Below the pieces are notes generated by a model that was given only the letters and a program-made list of their open reading frames with translations, was not told where the DNA came from and did not search any database. The position numbers were made by a program, and so were the translations under genes. This document shows, in pieces, positions 32,750 through 40,697 of a stretch of 64,000 nucleotides of DNA. Source of the stretch: Janthinobacterium rivuli (lineage in GTDB: Bacteria > Pseudomonadota > Gammaproteobacteria > Burkholderiales > Burkholderiaceae_D); contig NZ_CP121464.1 of assembly GCF_029690045.1 (NCBI RefSeq), positions 3,968,001 to 4,032,000 on the forward strand, read 5' to 3'. Each line of letters starts with the position of its first letter. The stretch's first letter is position 1.

Positions 32750-33547
32750 TCATTCCATCAAGGGTAATCGGGGCAGTACGGCGCGCGCATTGGCGCTGGT
32801 GGCAACGGCCACGTCGGCCAATGCCAGGCCGCGCAACTCGGCCAGCACGGCGCCGATGCGCGGCAATTCTTCGGGGCTGTTGCGGCCCGGGTGTATCCAG
32901 CTGGGGGAAATATCGGGCGCGTCCGTCTCCAGCACGATGGACGCCAAAGGCAAGTCGGCGGCCATGCGGCGTATCTGCAGCGCGCGGGTAAACGTCATGG
33001 CGCCGCCAAACCCCAGCTTGAAACCGAGGTCGATATAGCCCTGCGCCTGCTGGAAGCTGCCGTTGAACGCATGCGCGATGCCGCCGTTCGGGCGGATCTG
33101 GCGCACGTGCTTGAGGACGATGTCCTGCGAGCGGCGCACGTGGGCCAGCACGGGCAGGTCGAAGTCGCGGGCGATTCTCAGCTGCTCGCGCAGGAAGTGT
33201 TCCTGCATGGCGCGCATGGCCGGTTCGCACAGCATGGGAATGAAGAAATCGAGTCCGATCTCGCCGATGGCGACAAAGCGCGGGTCGTTCATCGCCAGCG
33301 CCACGGCTTCGCGCAGGGCGATCAAATCGTCCTCGGTGGCGTGCGGCACGTAGATCGGGTGGATGCCGAGCGCATAGCAGGCATTGGGCGCCGCTGCCGC
33401 CAGGTCGCGCACGATGCTGAAATTGGCCCGTTCGACGGCGGGAATGACGATCATCGCCACGCCTTGCGCACCCGCGCGCGCCGCCACCTGCGGCGATTCA
33501 TCGCCGAATTCATGCGCGTCGAGGTGGCAGTGCGTGTCGATCCACAT
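32750..33547 (-). CDS. tatD: TatD-family metal-dependent DNase
   Basis: This 265-residue TIM-barrel hydrolase has the HxH metal pair in WIDTHCHLDA, the Glu in IGEIGLDFF, the His residues in LAHVRRSQD and IAHAFNGS, and the terminal Asp in VLETDAPDISPSW. TatD enzymes act as 3'-5' exonucleases in DNA repair or degradation. The gene follows lolD by 9 bases. The TatD family has several paralogues in most genomes, so the symbol is by family. Confidence 0.9.
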   Translation of the reverse strand: MWIDTHCHLDAHEFGDESPQVAARAGAQGVAMIVIPAVERANFSIVRDLAAAAPNACYALGIHPIYVPHATEDDLIALREAVALAMNDPRFVAIGEIGLDFFIPMLCEPAMRAMQEHFLREQLRIARDFDLPVLAHVRRSQDIVLKHVRQIRPNGGIAHAFNGSFQQAQGYIDLGFKLGFGGAMTFTRALQIRRMAADLPLASIVLETDAPDISPSWIHPGRNSPEELPRIGAVLAELRGLALADVAVATSANARAVLPRLPLME

Positions 33548-33556
33548 GGCGATTCC

Positions 33557-34306
33557 TTAATATTGGTACGGCTGCAGCCCTTCGTCCGTCAGGCGCAGCA
33601 CGCGGTCGCAGCGCCTGGCCAGCTCGATATCGTGCGTGACGATGACGAAAGCCGTGCCCAGGGTGCGCGACAGTTCCAGCATCAGGTCGAAAATCTGTTC
33701 GGCCGTAGCGTGATCGAGGTTGCCCGTCGGTTCATCGGCCAGCACGCAGGCCGGCTGCGTGACGAGGGCGCGGGCCAGGGCCACGCGCTGGCGCTCGCCG
33801 CCCGACAATTCACCGGGCGTGTGCGTGACCCGCTTGGCCAGGTTCACGCGCGTGAGGATTTGCTGCGCCAGCTCGGTGGCCGGCGCGCGCTTCATGCGCC
33901 GTATCATCAAGGGCATGGCGACGTTGTCCAGCGCGGAAAACTCGGGCAGCAGGTGGTGGAACTGGTAGACGAAGCCCAGCGAAGCGTTGCGCAAGTCGCC
34001 GCGCGCCTTTTCGCTGAGGGTGGCGAAGTCCTTGCCTAGCAGGGTGACCTTGCCGCTGGTGGGCGTATCGAGACCGCCCAGCAGGTGCAGCAGGGTCGAC
34101 TTGCCCGAGCCGGAGGCACCGACGATGGCGACGCGCTCGCCGCGGTGGACGTCGATGTCGATGCCGGCCAGGACCTGCACCTTGTAGCTGCCCTGCGTAA
34201 AAGTCTTGCCCAGGCCGCGGCAAGAAAGGACGGCGGAATCGGCGGAAGCGCCGTTGGAGGCAGGTTTGTTCAGATCGGTCATGGTAGTCGTCAGTGGTTT
34301 ATTCAT
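33557..34306 (-). CDS. lolD: Lipoprotein-releasing ABC transporter ATPase LolD
   Basis: This 249-residue ATPase powers the extraction of outer-membrane lipoproteins from the inner membrane. Motifs: Walker [11 protein letters not shown]-loop [16 protein letters not shown], signature [15 protein letters not shown], Walker [12 protein letters not shown] and the H-loop VTHD. The ATG at 34306 overlaps the end of the permease gene (which ends EALRYE-stop) by 8 bases, so the two are coupled; the ATG at 34282 is an alternative. Partners are one or both tandem permeases. Confidence 0.95.
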   Translation of the reverse strand: MNKPLTTTMTDLNKPASNGASADSAVLSCRGLGKTFTQGSYKVQVLAGIDIDVHRGERVAIVGASGSGKSTLLHLLGGLDTPTSGKVTLLGKDFATLSEKARGDLRNASLGFVYQFHHLLPEFSALDNVAMPLMIRRMKRAPATELAQQILTRVNLAKRVTHTPGELSGGERQRVALARALVTQPACVLADEPTGNLDHATAEQIFDLMLELSRTLGTAFVIVTHDIELARRCDRVLRLTDEGLQPYQY

Positions 34307-35564
34307 AGCGCAGGGCTTCCGCAGGTTTCACGCGGGCAGCCCACCAGCTTGGGTACAGGGTCGCCAAAAAGGCGAGGATCACGGCCAGCACGCCGATCTT
34401 GGTGACGTCGGGCCAGCGCAGGTCGGACGGCACGGTGCTGATGAAATAGATGTCCTTGGAGAGGAACTGCACGCCCAGCAAATGCTCGATGAAGGGCACG
34501 ATGACGTCGATGTTCATCGCCACCAGCACGCCGCCGCCGACTCCCAAAATCGTGCCCAGGATACCCACCAGCGCGCCCTGGATCATGAAGATCTTCATGA
34601 TGGAGCGAGGGGAAGCACCCAGGGTGCGCAAAATCGCGATATCGGCCTGCTTGTCCGTCACCGTCATCACCAGAGTCGACACCAGGTTGAAGGCGGCCAC
34701 GGCGATGATCAGGGTCAGGATGATGAACATCATGCGTTTTTCAGTCTGCACGGCGGCGAACCAGTTGGCGTTCAGCTTCGACCAGTCGCGCAGCCACAGG
34801 TCGCCCGGCATGGTTTTTTTCAGTTCCGCCGCCACTTGCGGCGCCCGGTTCATGTCGGCCAGGCGCAAACGCAGGCCGGATGGACCGTCGAGGCGCAGCA
34901 AACGCTGGCCGTCTTCGATGTTGATGAAGGCCAGGCCCGCGTCGAATTCATTGTGGCCCGCCTGGAAGATGCCGCTGACGGTAAAACTGCGCATGCGCGG
35001 CAGCACGCCGGCCGGCGTGACCTGCCCTTGCGCCAGCATCAGGGTGACTTTTTCGCCGAGGTTGACGCGCAAGGCGCGCGCCAGCTCGATGCCCAGCACG
35101 ATATTGAAGGTGCCCGGCTGCAGCGCCTTGAAGCTGCCCATGCGCGTCTGGCCGGCCACGTCGGAGACGTTCGGCTCTTCCTCGGGCAGCACGCCGCGCA
35201 CGATGGCGGGACGCAGCGCATCGTCGCGCAGCAGCATGCCCTGCGTTTCCACGAACGGCGCGGCGCCCTTGACGGCAGGATTCTTGAAGGCCTGCGCCGC
35301 TTCGGCGCGCCAGTCCGGCATGCTGCCGCTGTTGTCGAACACTTCCACGTGGGCCAGCACGGACAACATGCGGTCCGTCACTTCCTTCTGGAAGCCGTTC
35401 ATCACGGACAGCACGACGATCAGCGCCGCCACACCCAGGCCGATGCCGGCCATGGAAATGAGCGAAATAAAAGAGATAAAACTGTTGCGGCCACTGCGCT
35501 TGCCGGCCCGCGTGTAGCGCAAGCCGACCAGCCATTCGAAAGGAAGATTTTTTAACATGCTCAT
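34299..35564 (-). CDS. lolC: LolC/LolE-family lipoprotein-releasing permease (downstream copy)
   Basis: This 421-residue inner-membrane permease has the MacB-like layout: one membrane helix near residues 30-50 ([20 protein letters not shown]), a periplasmic domain to about 265, and three helices after it ([33 protein letters not shown], then a final one). It captures lipoproteins and hands them to LolA. It is a close relative of the next gene upstream, with which it shares long identical blocks such as [20 protein letters not shown] and [10 protein letters not shown]. Betaproteobacteria commonly have one such LolF-type gene; the pair here suggests tandem duplication or a LolC plus LolE assignment. 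Confidence 0.9.
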   Translation of the reverse strand: MSMLKNLPFEWLVGLRYTRAGKRSGRNSFISFISLISMAGIGLGVAALIVVLSVMNGFQKEVTDRMLSVLAHVEVFDNSGSMPDWRAEAAQAFKNPAVKGAAPFVETQGMLLRDDALRPAIVRGVLPEEEPNVSDVAGQTRMGSFKALQPGTFNIVLGIELARALRVNLGEKVTLMLAQGQVTPAGVLPRMRSFTVSGIFQAGHNEFDAGLAFINIEDGQRLLRLDGPSGLRLRLADMNRAPQVAAELKKTMPGDLWLRDWSKLNANWFAAVQTEKRMMFIILTLIIAVAAFNLVSTLVMTVTDKQADIAILRTLGASPRSIMKIFMIQGALVGILGTILGVGGGVLVAMNIDVIVPFIEHLLGVQFLSKDIYFISTVPSDLRWPDVTKIGVLAVILAFLATLYPSWWAARVKPAEALRYE

Positions 35565-35582
35565 TGATTCGTTAATTCCAAG

Positions 35583-35607
35583 GGGTCTGACCCGCCGGGT
35601 CTGACCC
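35583..35607. repeat. Tandem GGGTCTGACCC palindromes
   Basis: Two copies of the odd palindrome GGGTCTGACCC lie at 35583-35593 and 35597-35607 in the 65-base gap between the two permease genes. The two copies could also pair with each other. It resembles a short dispersed intergenic repeat; I see no other copy in this window. Confidence 0.6.
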
Positions 35608-35629
35608 CAGCAGTTTGTTGATCAGCCAA

Positions 35630-36907
35630 CTATTCATACCGCAGCGCCTCGGCCGGCTTGACACGCGCGGCGCGCCAGCTCGGATAGATGGTCGCCACCA
35701 GCGCCAGGCCGAAGGCGATCAGGCCGATCTGCGCCACGTCCAGCCAGTGCACGTCGGACGGCACGGCGCTGATCTGGTAGATTTCCTTGGAGATGAAGTG
35801 CAGGCCGAAGATGCCTTCGATGAAGGGCACGATGACGCCCACGTTCAGCGCCAGCACGACGCCGCCGATCACGCCCAAAGCACTCCCCAGCAAACCGACC
35901 AGCGCGCCCTGGATCATGAAAATCTTCATGATGGAGAACGGCGAGGCGCCCAGGGTGCGCAAAATGGCGATGTCGGCCTGCTTGTCGGTGACCGACATCA
36001 CCAGGGTCGAGACGAGGTTGAACGCGGCCACGGCGATGATCATGCTGAGGATGATGAACATCATGTTCTTCTGGCTTTGCACCAGCGCATACCAGCTGGC
36101 ACTGGCGCGCGACCAGTCGCGCATCCACAGCTGGCCCGGCATCGACGCCTTGAGTTCGCGCGCCACCTGCGGCGCCTGGTTCATGTCGTGCAGGCGCAGC
36201 CGCAGGCCGGACGGGCCGTCGAGCTGCAGCAGCTGCTCCGCGTCCTGCATGTTGACGAAAGCCAGACTGCCATCGAGTTCATTGTGGCCCGCCTCGAAGA
36301 TGCCAGATACCTTCAGCGCGCGCATGCGCGGCATGACGATGCCAGTGGCCGGATCGCCCGCCCTCGGCTCGCGTTCCAGCATCAGGGTGACGTTCTGCCC
36401 CACTTTCACGTCGAGCGCCTTGGCCAGGTCGATGCCCAGCACGATGTTGTACGAGCCTGGCGTCAAGTCCTTGAAACTGCCCTGCTTCATCTGGCTGGCC
36501 ACGCTGGAGACGGTGGCTTCCTGCTGCGGCAGCACGCCGCGCACGATGGACGGGCGCATGGTTTCGTCGTTGAGCAGCATGCCCTGGGTTTCCACGAACG
36601 GCGACACGGCTTTCACTTGCGGGTTGGCGTAGGCGGCGCGCTCCTGCGCCTGCCAGTTCTGCATCGAGCCGCTGGTGTCGAACACCTCGACGTGGGCCAG
36701 CACCGACATCAAACGGTCGGTGACTTCCTTCTGGAAGCCGTTCATGACGGACAGGACGACGATCAGGGCGGCCACGCCCAGGCCGATGCCGGCCACGGAA
36801 ATGAGGGAAATGAAGGAAATGAAGCTGTTGCGGCCACTGCGTTTCCCGGCGCGCGTATAGCGCACGCCGACCTGCCACTCGAAAGGAAATTGTTTGATGA
36901 TGCTCAT
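35630..36907 (-). CDS. LolC/LolE-family lipoprotein-releasing permease (upstream copy)
   Basis: This is the second LolC/E-type permease, 425 residues, with the same layout as the downstream copy: first helix in [20 protein letters not shown], periplasmic domain with the LolA hook region, and three C-terminal helices. Side by side the two copies look about two thirds identical, with the greatest divergence in the periplasmic domain. I chose the ATG at 36907 (MSIIKQFPFEW), since GGGAG precedes it and the frame before is not family-like. The two copies may form a heterodimer with LolD, as LolC and LolE do, or may be alternative homodimers. Confidence 0.9.
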   Translation of the reverse strand: MSIIKQFPFEWQVGVRYTRAGKRSGRNSFISFISLISVAGIGLGVAALIVVLSVMNGFQKEVTDRLMSVLAHVEVFDTSGSMQNWQAQERAAYANPQVKAVSPFVETQGMLLNDETMRPSIVRGVLPQQEATVSSVASQMKQGSFKDLTPGSYNIVLGIDLAKALDVKVGQNVTLMLEREPRAGDPATGIVMPRMRALKVSGIFEAGHNELDGSLAFVNMQDAEQLLQLDGPSGLRLRLHDMNQAPQVARELKASMPGQLWMRDWSRASASWYALVQSQKNMMFIILSMIIAVAAFNLVSTLVMSVTDKQADIAILRTLGASPFSIMKIFMIQGALVGLLGSALGVIGGVVLALNVGVIVPFIEGIFGLHFISKEIYQISAVPSDVHWLDVAQIGLIAFGLALVATIYPSWRAARVKPAEALRYE

Positions 36908-37067
36908 GCGCTCCCGCGACAACGTGATATGCGAGCGCGCAGTGTGCCACACAAATGGTATTTCATGCGCGAAACACATCACCGTGGCGCCATTTTTCCG
37001 CACCCGGCGGCTAGGGAAAAACCGCGGGAACTACTCCTCCAGCGCCACAATCGCCTACAATCTCGGG

Positions 37068-38120
37068 ATGAATCAACTTACCCTCGTCCTGCCCTTCGCC
37101 TTGCCCAATGCCGAGCTGGCTGCCGACCTGCTCAAGGTCTTGCAGGCGCCCGCCCTGGCGGCCCTGCTGTCGCGCACCTCTGATTGCAATTTAGAAACTT
37201 TTGACAACGCCAACCGGCTGCTGCCGCACGAAGCGTGGCTGGCGCATGCCTTGACCCTGTCGCCCGCGCCCAACGGCGAGGCGGCGCAATCGGCCTTTGC
37301 GGCCCAGGCCATGCGCGGCTACGGCCTGGCGCCGGAACCGGGCGCGCGCTACTTCCTGCTGCATCCGGCTCACCTGGCCATCGCCCGCAGCCATATCAGC
37401 CTGGAAGACTTGCGCCAGCTCAAGCTGAGCGAGGCCGATGGCCGCACCTTGTTCGACACGGCGCGCCCGTATTTCGACGAAATTGGCCAGCCCCTGTCGT
37501 ATGGCGACGCGGGCACCTGGTTCATGCGCGCCGATGGCTGGAGCGACTTGCAGTGCGCCACGCCGGACGCCGCCACCACGCAAGACCTGTCCGTCTGGAT
37601 GCCCGAAGGCGAACATGCGCGCGCCGCGCGCCGCCTGCAAAATGAAGTGCAGATGCTGTGGCATGAACATCCCGTCAATGCGGCGCGCGAAGAGCGGGGC
37701 TTGAAAGCCATCAATTCCTTCTGGATCTGGGGCGGCAGCCTGGCCAACGCTGAAGCTGCACGCTGCGCGTCCAGCCTGCATACCAAAGACGTACCGGGCT
37801 GGCTGGCCGCGCTGGCGGAACCGGCGCAGCGCGATGCCAGTCCAAACAGTGTGCTGGCAAGCCAACAGGACGCGATCGTCGTGCTGGGCGGCTTGACCGA
37901 AGCGGCGCAAGCGCAGGAATGGGGCATGTGGCTGCAGCAGTTGCAAGCGCTGGAAGCGGACTGGTTCGCGCCCCTGCTGGCGGCCATCAAGGATGGCCGC
38001 CAGGGCCAGCTGCGCCTGGTGCTGAGCCACCGCGACGCCTGGCTAGCCTGCACCACCAGCAAGCATGCGCAGCGCAAATTCTGGCGCGCGATTACCCTGA
38101 ACAAGTTGAAAGCATCATGA
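37068..38120 (+). CDS. Phosphoglycerate-mutase-like regulatory protein found before recJ
   Basis: This 350-residue cytoplasmic protein belongs to a family conserved in betaproteobacteria next to recJ and annotated as RpfA-related or phosphoglycerate mutase-like. Motifs seen: LVLPFALPNAELA at the start, LLPHEAWLAHALTL, AQAMRGYGLAPEPGARYFLLHPAHL and INSFWIWGGS. No catalytic centre is evident. The activity is unknown. I used the ATG at 37068. The stop overlaps the recJ start (ATGA), so translation of recJ is coupled to this gene. Confidence 0.8.
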   Translation: MNQLTLVLPFALPNAELAADLLKVLQAPALAALLSRTSDCNLETFDNANRLLPHEAWLAHALTLSPAPNGEAAQSAFAAQAMRGYGLAPEPGARYFLLHPAHLAIARSHISLEDLRQLKLSEADGRTLFDTARPYFDEIGQPLSYGDAGTWFMRADGWSDLQCATPDAATTQDLSVWMPEGEHARAARRLQNEVQMLWHEHPVNAAREERGLKAINSFWIWGGSLANAEAARCASSLHTKDVPGWLAALAEPAQRDASPNSVLASQQDAIVVLGGLTEAAQAQEWGMWLQQLQALEADWFAPLLAAIKDGRQGQLRLVLSHRDAWLACTTSKHAQRKFWRAITLNKLKAS

Positions 38121-39817
38121 CCCGTACCCGCATCGCCACCCGCCCCTGCCCCTACCGCGAATCCGAACTGCTGCGCCAGGGCGGCATCCACCCCGTGCTG
38201 GCCCGCCTGTACGCGTCGCGCGGCCTGTCCGACGCGGCAGAACTGTCGAGCGAACTGGCGGCCCTGATGCCGCCGTCCGGCCTGCTGCACATCGGCGCGG
38301 CCGGCGTCTTCCTGGCCGACGCCATTGCCGCCAAGAAACGCATGGTCATCGTGGCCGACTACGATTGCGACGGCGCCACCGCTTGCGCCGTGGCCATCCG
38401 CGGCTTGCGCGCCATGGGCGCCGACGTCGATTTCATCGTGCCCAACCGTTTTGAGTACGGCTACGGCCTGACGCCGGAAATCGTCGAACTGACGGCCCGC
38501 GAAAAGTCGCCCGACATCATCATCACCGTCGACAACGGCATCGCCAGCATCGATGGCGTGGCCGAAGCGAACCGGCGCGGCATCCAGGTGGTCGTCACCG
38601 ACCACCATTTACCGGCCGACACCCTGCCCGACGCGGCCGTCATCGTCAACCCGAACCAGCCCGCCTGCGGTTTTCCGTCGAAGCACCTGGCGGGCGTGGG
38701 CGTCGTGTTCTACGTCTTGCTGGCCCTGCGCGCGGAAATGCGCCAAAGAGGGATTTACGACCAGAAAACCCAGCCGCCCCTGCAAAACCTGCTCGACCTG
38801 GTGGCGCTGGGCACGGTGGCCGACGTGGTGCGCCTCGATACGAACAACCGCATCCTCGTCGCCCAAGGCCTCAAACGCATGCGCAAGGGCAATATGCACG
38901 CGGGCGTGGCAGCCCTGTTCCGCGTGGCGGGCCGCGAAGCGCGCAGCGCCACGCCGTTCGACCTGGGCTTTGCCCTGGGACCCCGCCTGAATGCGGCCGG
39001 CCGCCTGCAAGACATGTCACTGGGCATCGAATGCCTGGTCACGGACGACGAAGGCCGTGCCTGGGCGCTGGCACAGCAACTGAACGACATCAATCTGAAG
39101 CGCCGCGAAATCGAGGCGGAAATGCAGGATACGGCCTTGCTGCACCTCGACGACTTCGAGCCGGCCAACAGCAGCACCATCAGCGTCTTCGATGAGTCGT
39201 GGCACCAGGGTGTGATCGGCATCGTGGCATCGCGCCTGAAAGAAAAATTCTACCGCCCGACCATCACGTTCGCGCCCGGCGCCGATGGCTGGATCAAGGG
39301 TTCGGGCCGCTCGATCCCCGGCTTCCACTTGCGCGACGCGCTCGACCTCGTGTCGAAACGGGCGCCCAGCCTGATCGACAAGTTCGGCGGCCACGCCATG
39401 GCGGCCGGCTTGACCATTCGCGCCGACGCTTTCGACGCCTTTTCCAAGGCTTTCGAAGCCGTGGGCCAGGCCTGGCTCAGCCAGCAACAGCTGGAACGGG
39501 TCGTGGAAACGGACGGCCCGCTGGAAGACGCCTACTACACGACGGCCTTCATCGATCTGATGGATGGCCAGGTGTGGGGCCAGGGCTTCGCCCCGCCCGT
39601 CTTCTGCGATGAATTCCGCGTCGTCAGCCAGCGCATCTTAAAAGAACGCCACTTGAAACTGCTGCTGGAAAAAAACGGCGTGCGTTTTGATGCCATCTGG
39701 TTCGGGCATACGGACGCCTTGGGCGAACGCACGCGGGTGGCGTTCCGGCTTGATGCGAATGAATACAATGGCACCACGAAAGTTCAGCTGATGGTGGAGC
39801 ATGCGGAACCTGTCTGA
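38117..39817 (+). CDS. recJ: Single-stranded-DNA-specific exonuclease RecJ
   Basis: This 566-residue 5'-3' exonuclease of recombination and mismatch repair has its DHH-family motifs intact: [13 protein letters not shown] (motif I), [10 protein letters not shown] (II), VVTDHHLPA (III), and the DHHA1 motif [12 protein letters not shown]. The OB-like segment is at the C-terminus. The length is normal. The ATG at 38117 overlaps the preceding stop by 4 bases. The gene ends with TGA at 39815-39817, overlapping the next frame. Confidence 0.96.
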   Translation: MTRTRIATRPCPYRESELLRQGGIHPVLARLYASRGLSDAAELSSELAALMPPSGLLHIGAAGVFLADAIAAKKRMVIVADYDCDGATACAVAIRGLRAMGADVDFIVPNRFEYGYGLTPEIVELTAREKSPDIIITVDNGIASIDGVAEANRRGIQVVVTDHHLPADTLPDAAVIVNPNQPACGFPSKHLAGVGVVFYVLLALRAEMRQRGIYDQKTQPPLQNLLDLVALGTVADVVRLDTNNRILVAQGLKRMRKGNMHAGVAALFRVAGREARSATPFDLGFALGPRLNAAGRLQDMSLGIECLVTDDEGRAWALAQQLNDINLKRREIEAEMQDTALLHLDDFEPANSSTISVFDESWHQGVIGIVASRLKEKFYRPTITFAPGADGWIKGSGRSIPGFHLRDALDLVSKRAPSLIDKFGGHAMAAGLTIRADAFDAFSKAFEAVGQAWLSQQQLERVVETDGPLEDAYYTTAFIDLMDGQVWGQGFAPPVFCDEFRVVSQRILKERHLKLLLEKNGVRFDAIWFGHTDALGERTRVAFRLDANEYNGTTKVQLMVEHAEPV

Positions 39818-39837
39818 TGGCACCTGAAAGCAGCACC

Positions 39838-40251
39838 ATGTTGACCGGCCTGAACCACCTCACCCTGTCCGTGCGCGACCTGGCGCGCAGCGTCGCCTTT
39901 TACCGCGACATGCTGGGCCTGCGCCTGCATGCCCGCTGGGACAGGGGCGCGTATCTGTCGGCCGGGGATTTGTGGCTGTGCCTGTCGCTGGACGGGCAAG
40001 GCACGGCTGCGCTGGCCAGCCCCGCCTACACGCATTACGCGTTTTCCATTTCCCAGCACGACTTCCCCGCCTTCGCCGCCCGCCTGCGCGCCGCCGGCGT
40101 GCCCGAATGGCAGCAAAACCGCAGCGCCGGCGATTCCCTGTATTTTCTCGATCCGGACGGCCACCAGCTGGAAGCCCATACGGGCAGTCTGGCGCAGCGG
40201 CTGGCCGCCTGCCGCGCAGCGCCGTACCAGGGCATGGTGTTCGAGGATTGA
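39838..40251 (+). CDS. fosA: Fosfomycin glutathione transferase FosA
   Basis: This 137-residue VOC-fold enzyme adds glutathione to fosfomycin and opens its epoxide. It matches FosA across the whole length: [10 protein letters not shown] with metal ligand H7, the second ligand in YTHYAF (H66), the third in LEAHTG (E112), and fosfomycin-contacting [11 protein letters not shown] start at ATG 39838, which gives the usual FosA length; an in-frame ATG at 39817 would add 7 residues and overlap the end of recJ. It looks like an intrinsic chromosomal gene, since no mobile element flanks it. Resistance in the host is inference. Confidence 0.92.
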   Translation: MLTGLNHLTLSVRDLARSVAFYRDMLGLRLHARWDRGAYLSAGDLWLCLSLDGQGTAALASPAYTHYAFSISQHDFPAFAARLRAAGVPEWQQNRSAGDSLYFLDPDGHQLEAHTGSLAQRLAACRAAPYQGMVFED

Positions 40252-40524
40252 AGTTGGCAGCATCGCATATTCAATAAATTCGTTAAATTCGTTATTCCTC
40301 AAGAAAACAAGCACCGTGGTTGTGAAAAAACACTGTCATGCATCGGTACACCCCTGACAACCTTGCTTTTAAGACTTAACAAAGCTGACAAGATTCCACT
40401 CAGCAACAGGCAAATAAGCCACATTTCATTGCAAAAATAAAAATATTGATTGAAAATAGTTAACACTTATTTGGCAAATTCACTAAAATTGATGACGCAT
40501 CAGGAAATTCCCAATGATGCATGA
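40252..40524. other. AT-rich promoter region before the riboswitch
   Basis: No gene is seen. Bases 40370-40500 are AT-rich and probably hold the promoter for the riboswitch transcript. No clear terminator for fosA was found. Confidence 0.5.
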
Positions 40525-40615
40525 TCAGTTTTGAGGGCAAACCCGTCGAAAGGCGGGGACGCAAAGCCACCGGCCTACCGCGCGCAAGCGCCACGGCAGC
40601 GGGGCTGCCAATGTG
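40525..40615 (+). promoter_or_regulatory. Cyclic-di-GMP-I (GEMM) riboswitch aptamer
   Basis: The sequence has the class I aptamer order: GAGGGCAAACC, a hairpin closed by GAAA (CCCGTCGAAAGGCGGGG), the conserved GGACGCAAAGCC, the CCGGCCUA strand, and the second stem GGCAG-CGGGG-CUGCC. All near-invariant bases of the family appear present. The aptamer sits about 80 bases before the protease start. No U-run terminator lies in between, so control is more likely at translation than at termination; this is inference. Confidence 0.9.
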
Positions 40616-40697
40616 CAGGACCGGAGCCGCCAGCGCGCGGCACCAGCCTGGATGCATTGTCGAGATGTGGCCCTCGCCCAACTCGGAGAGTTTCGCC

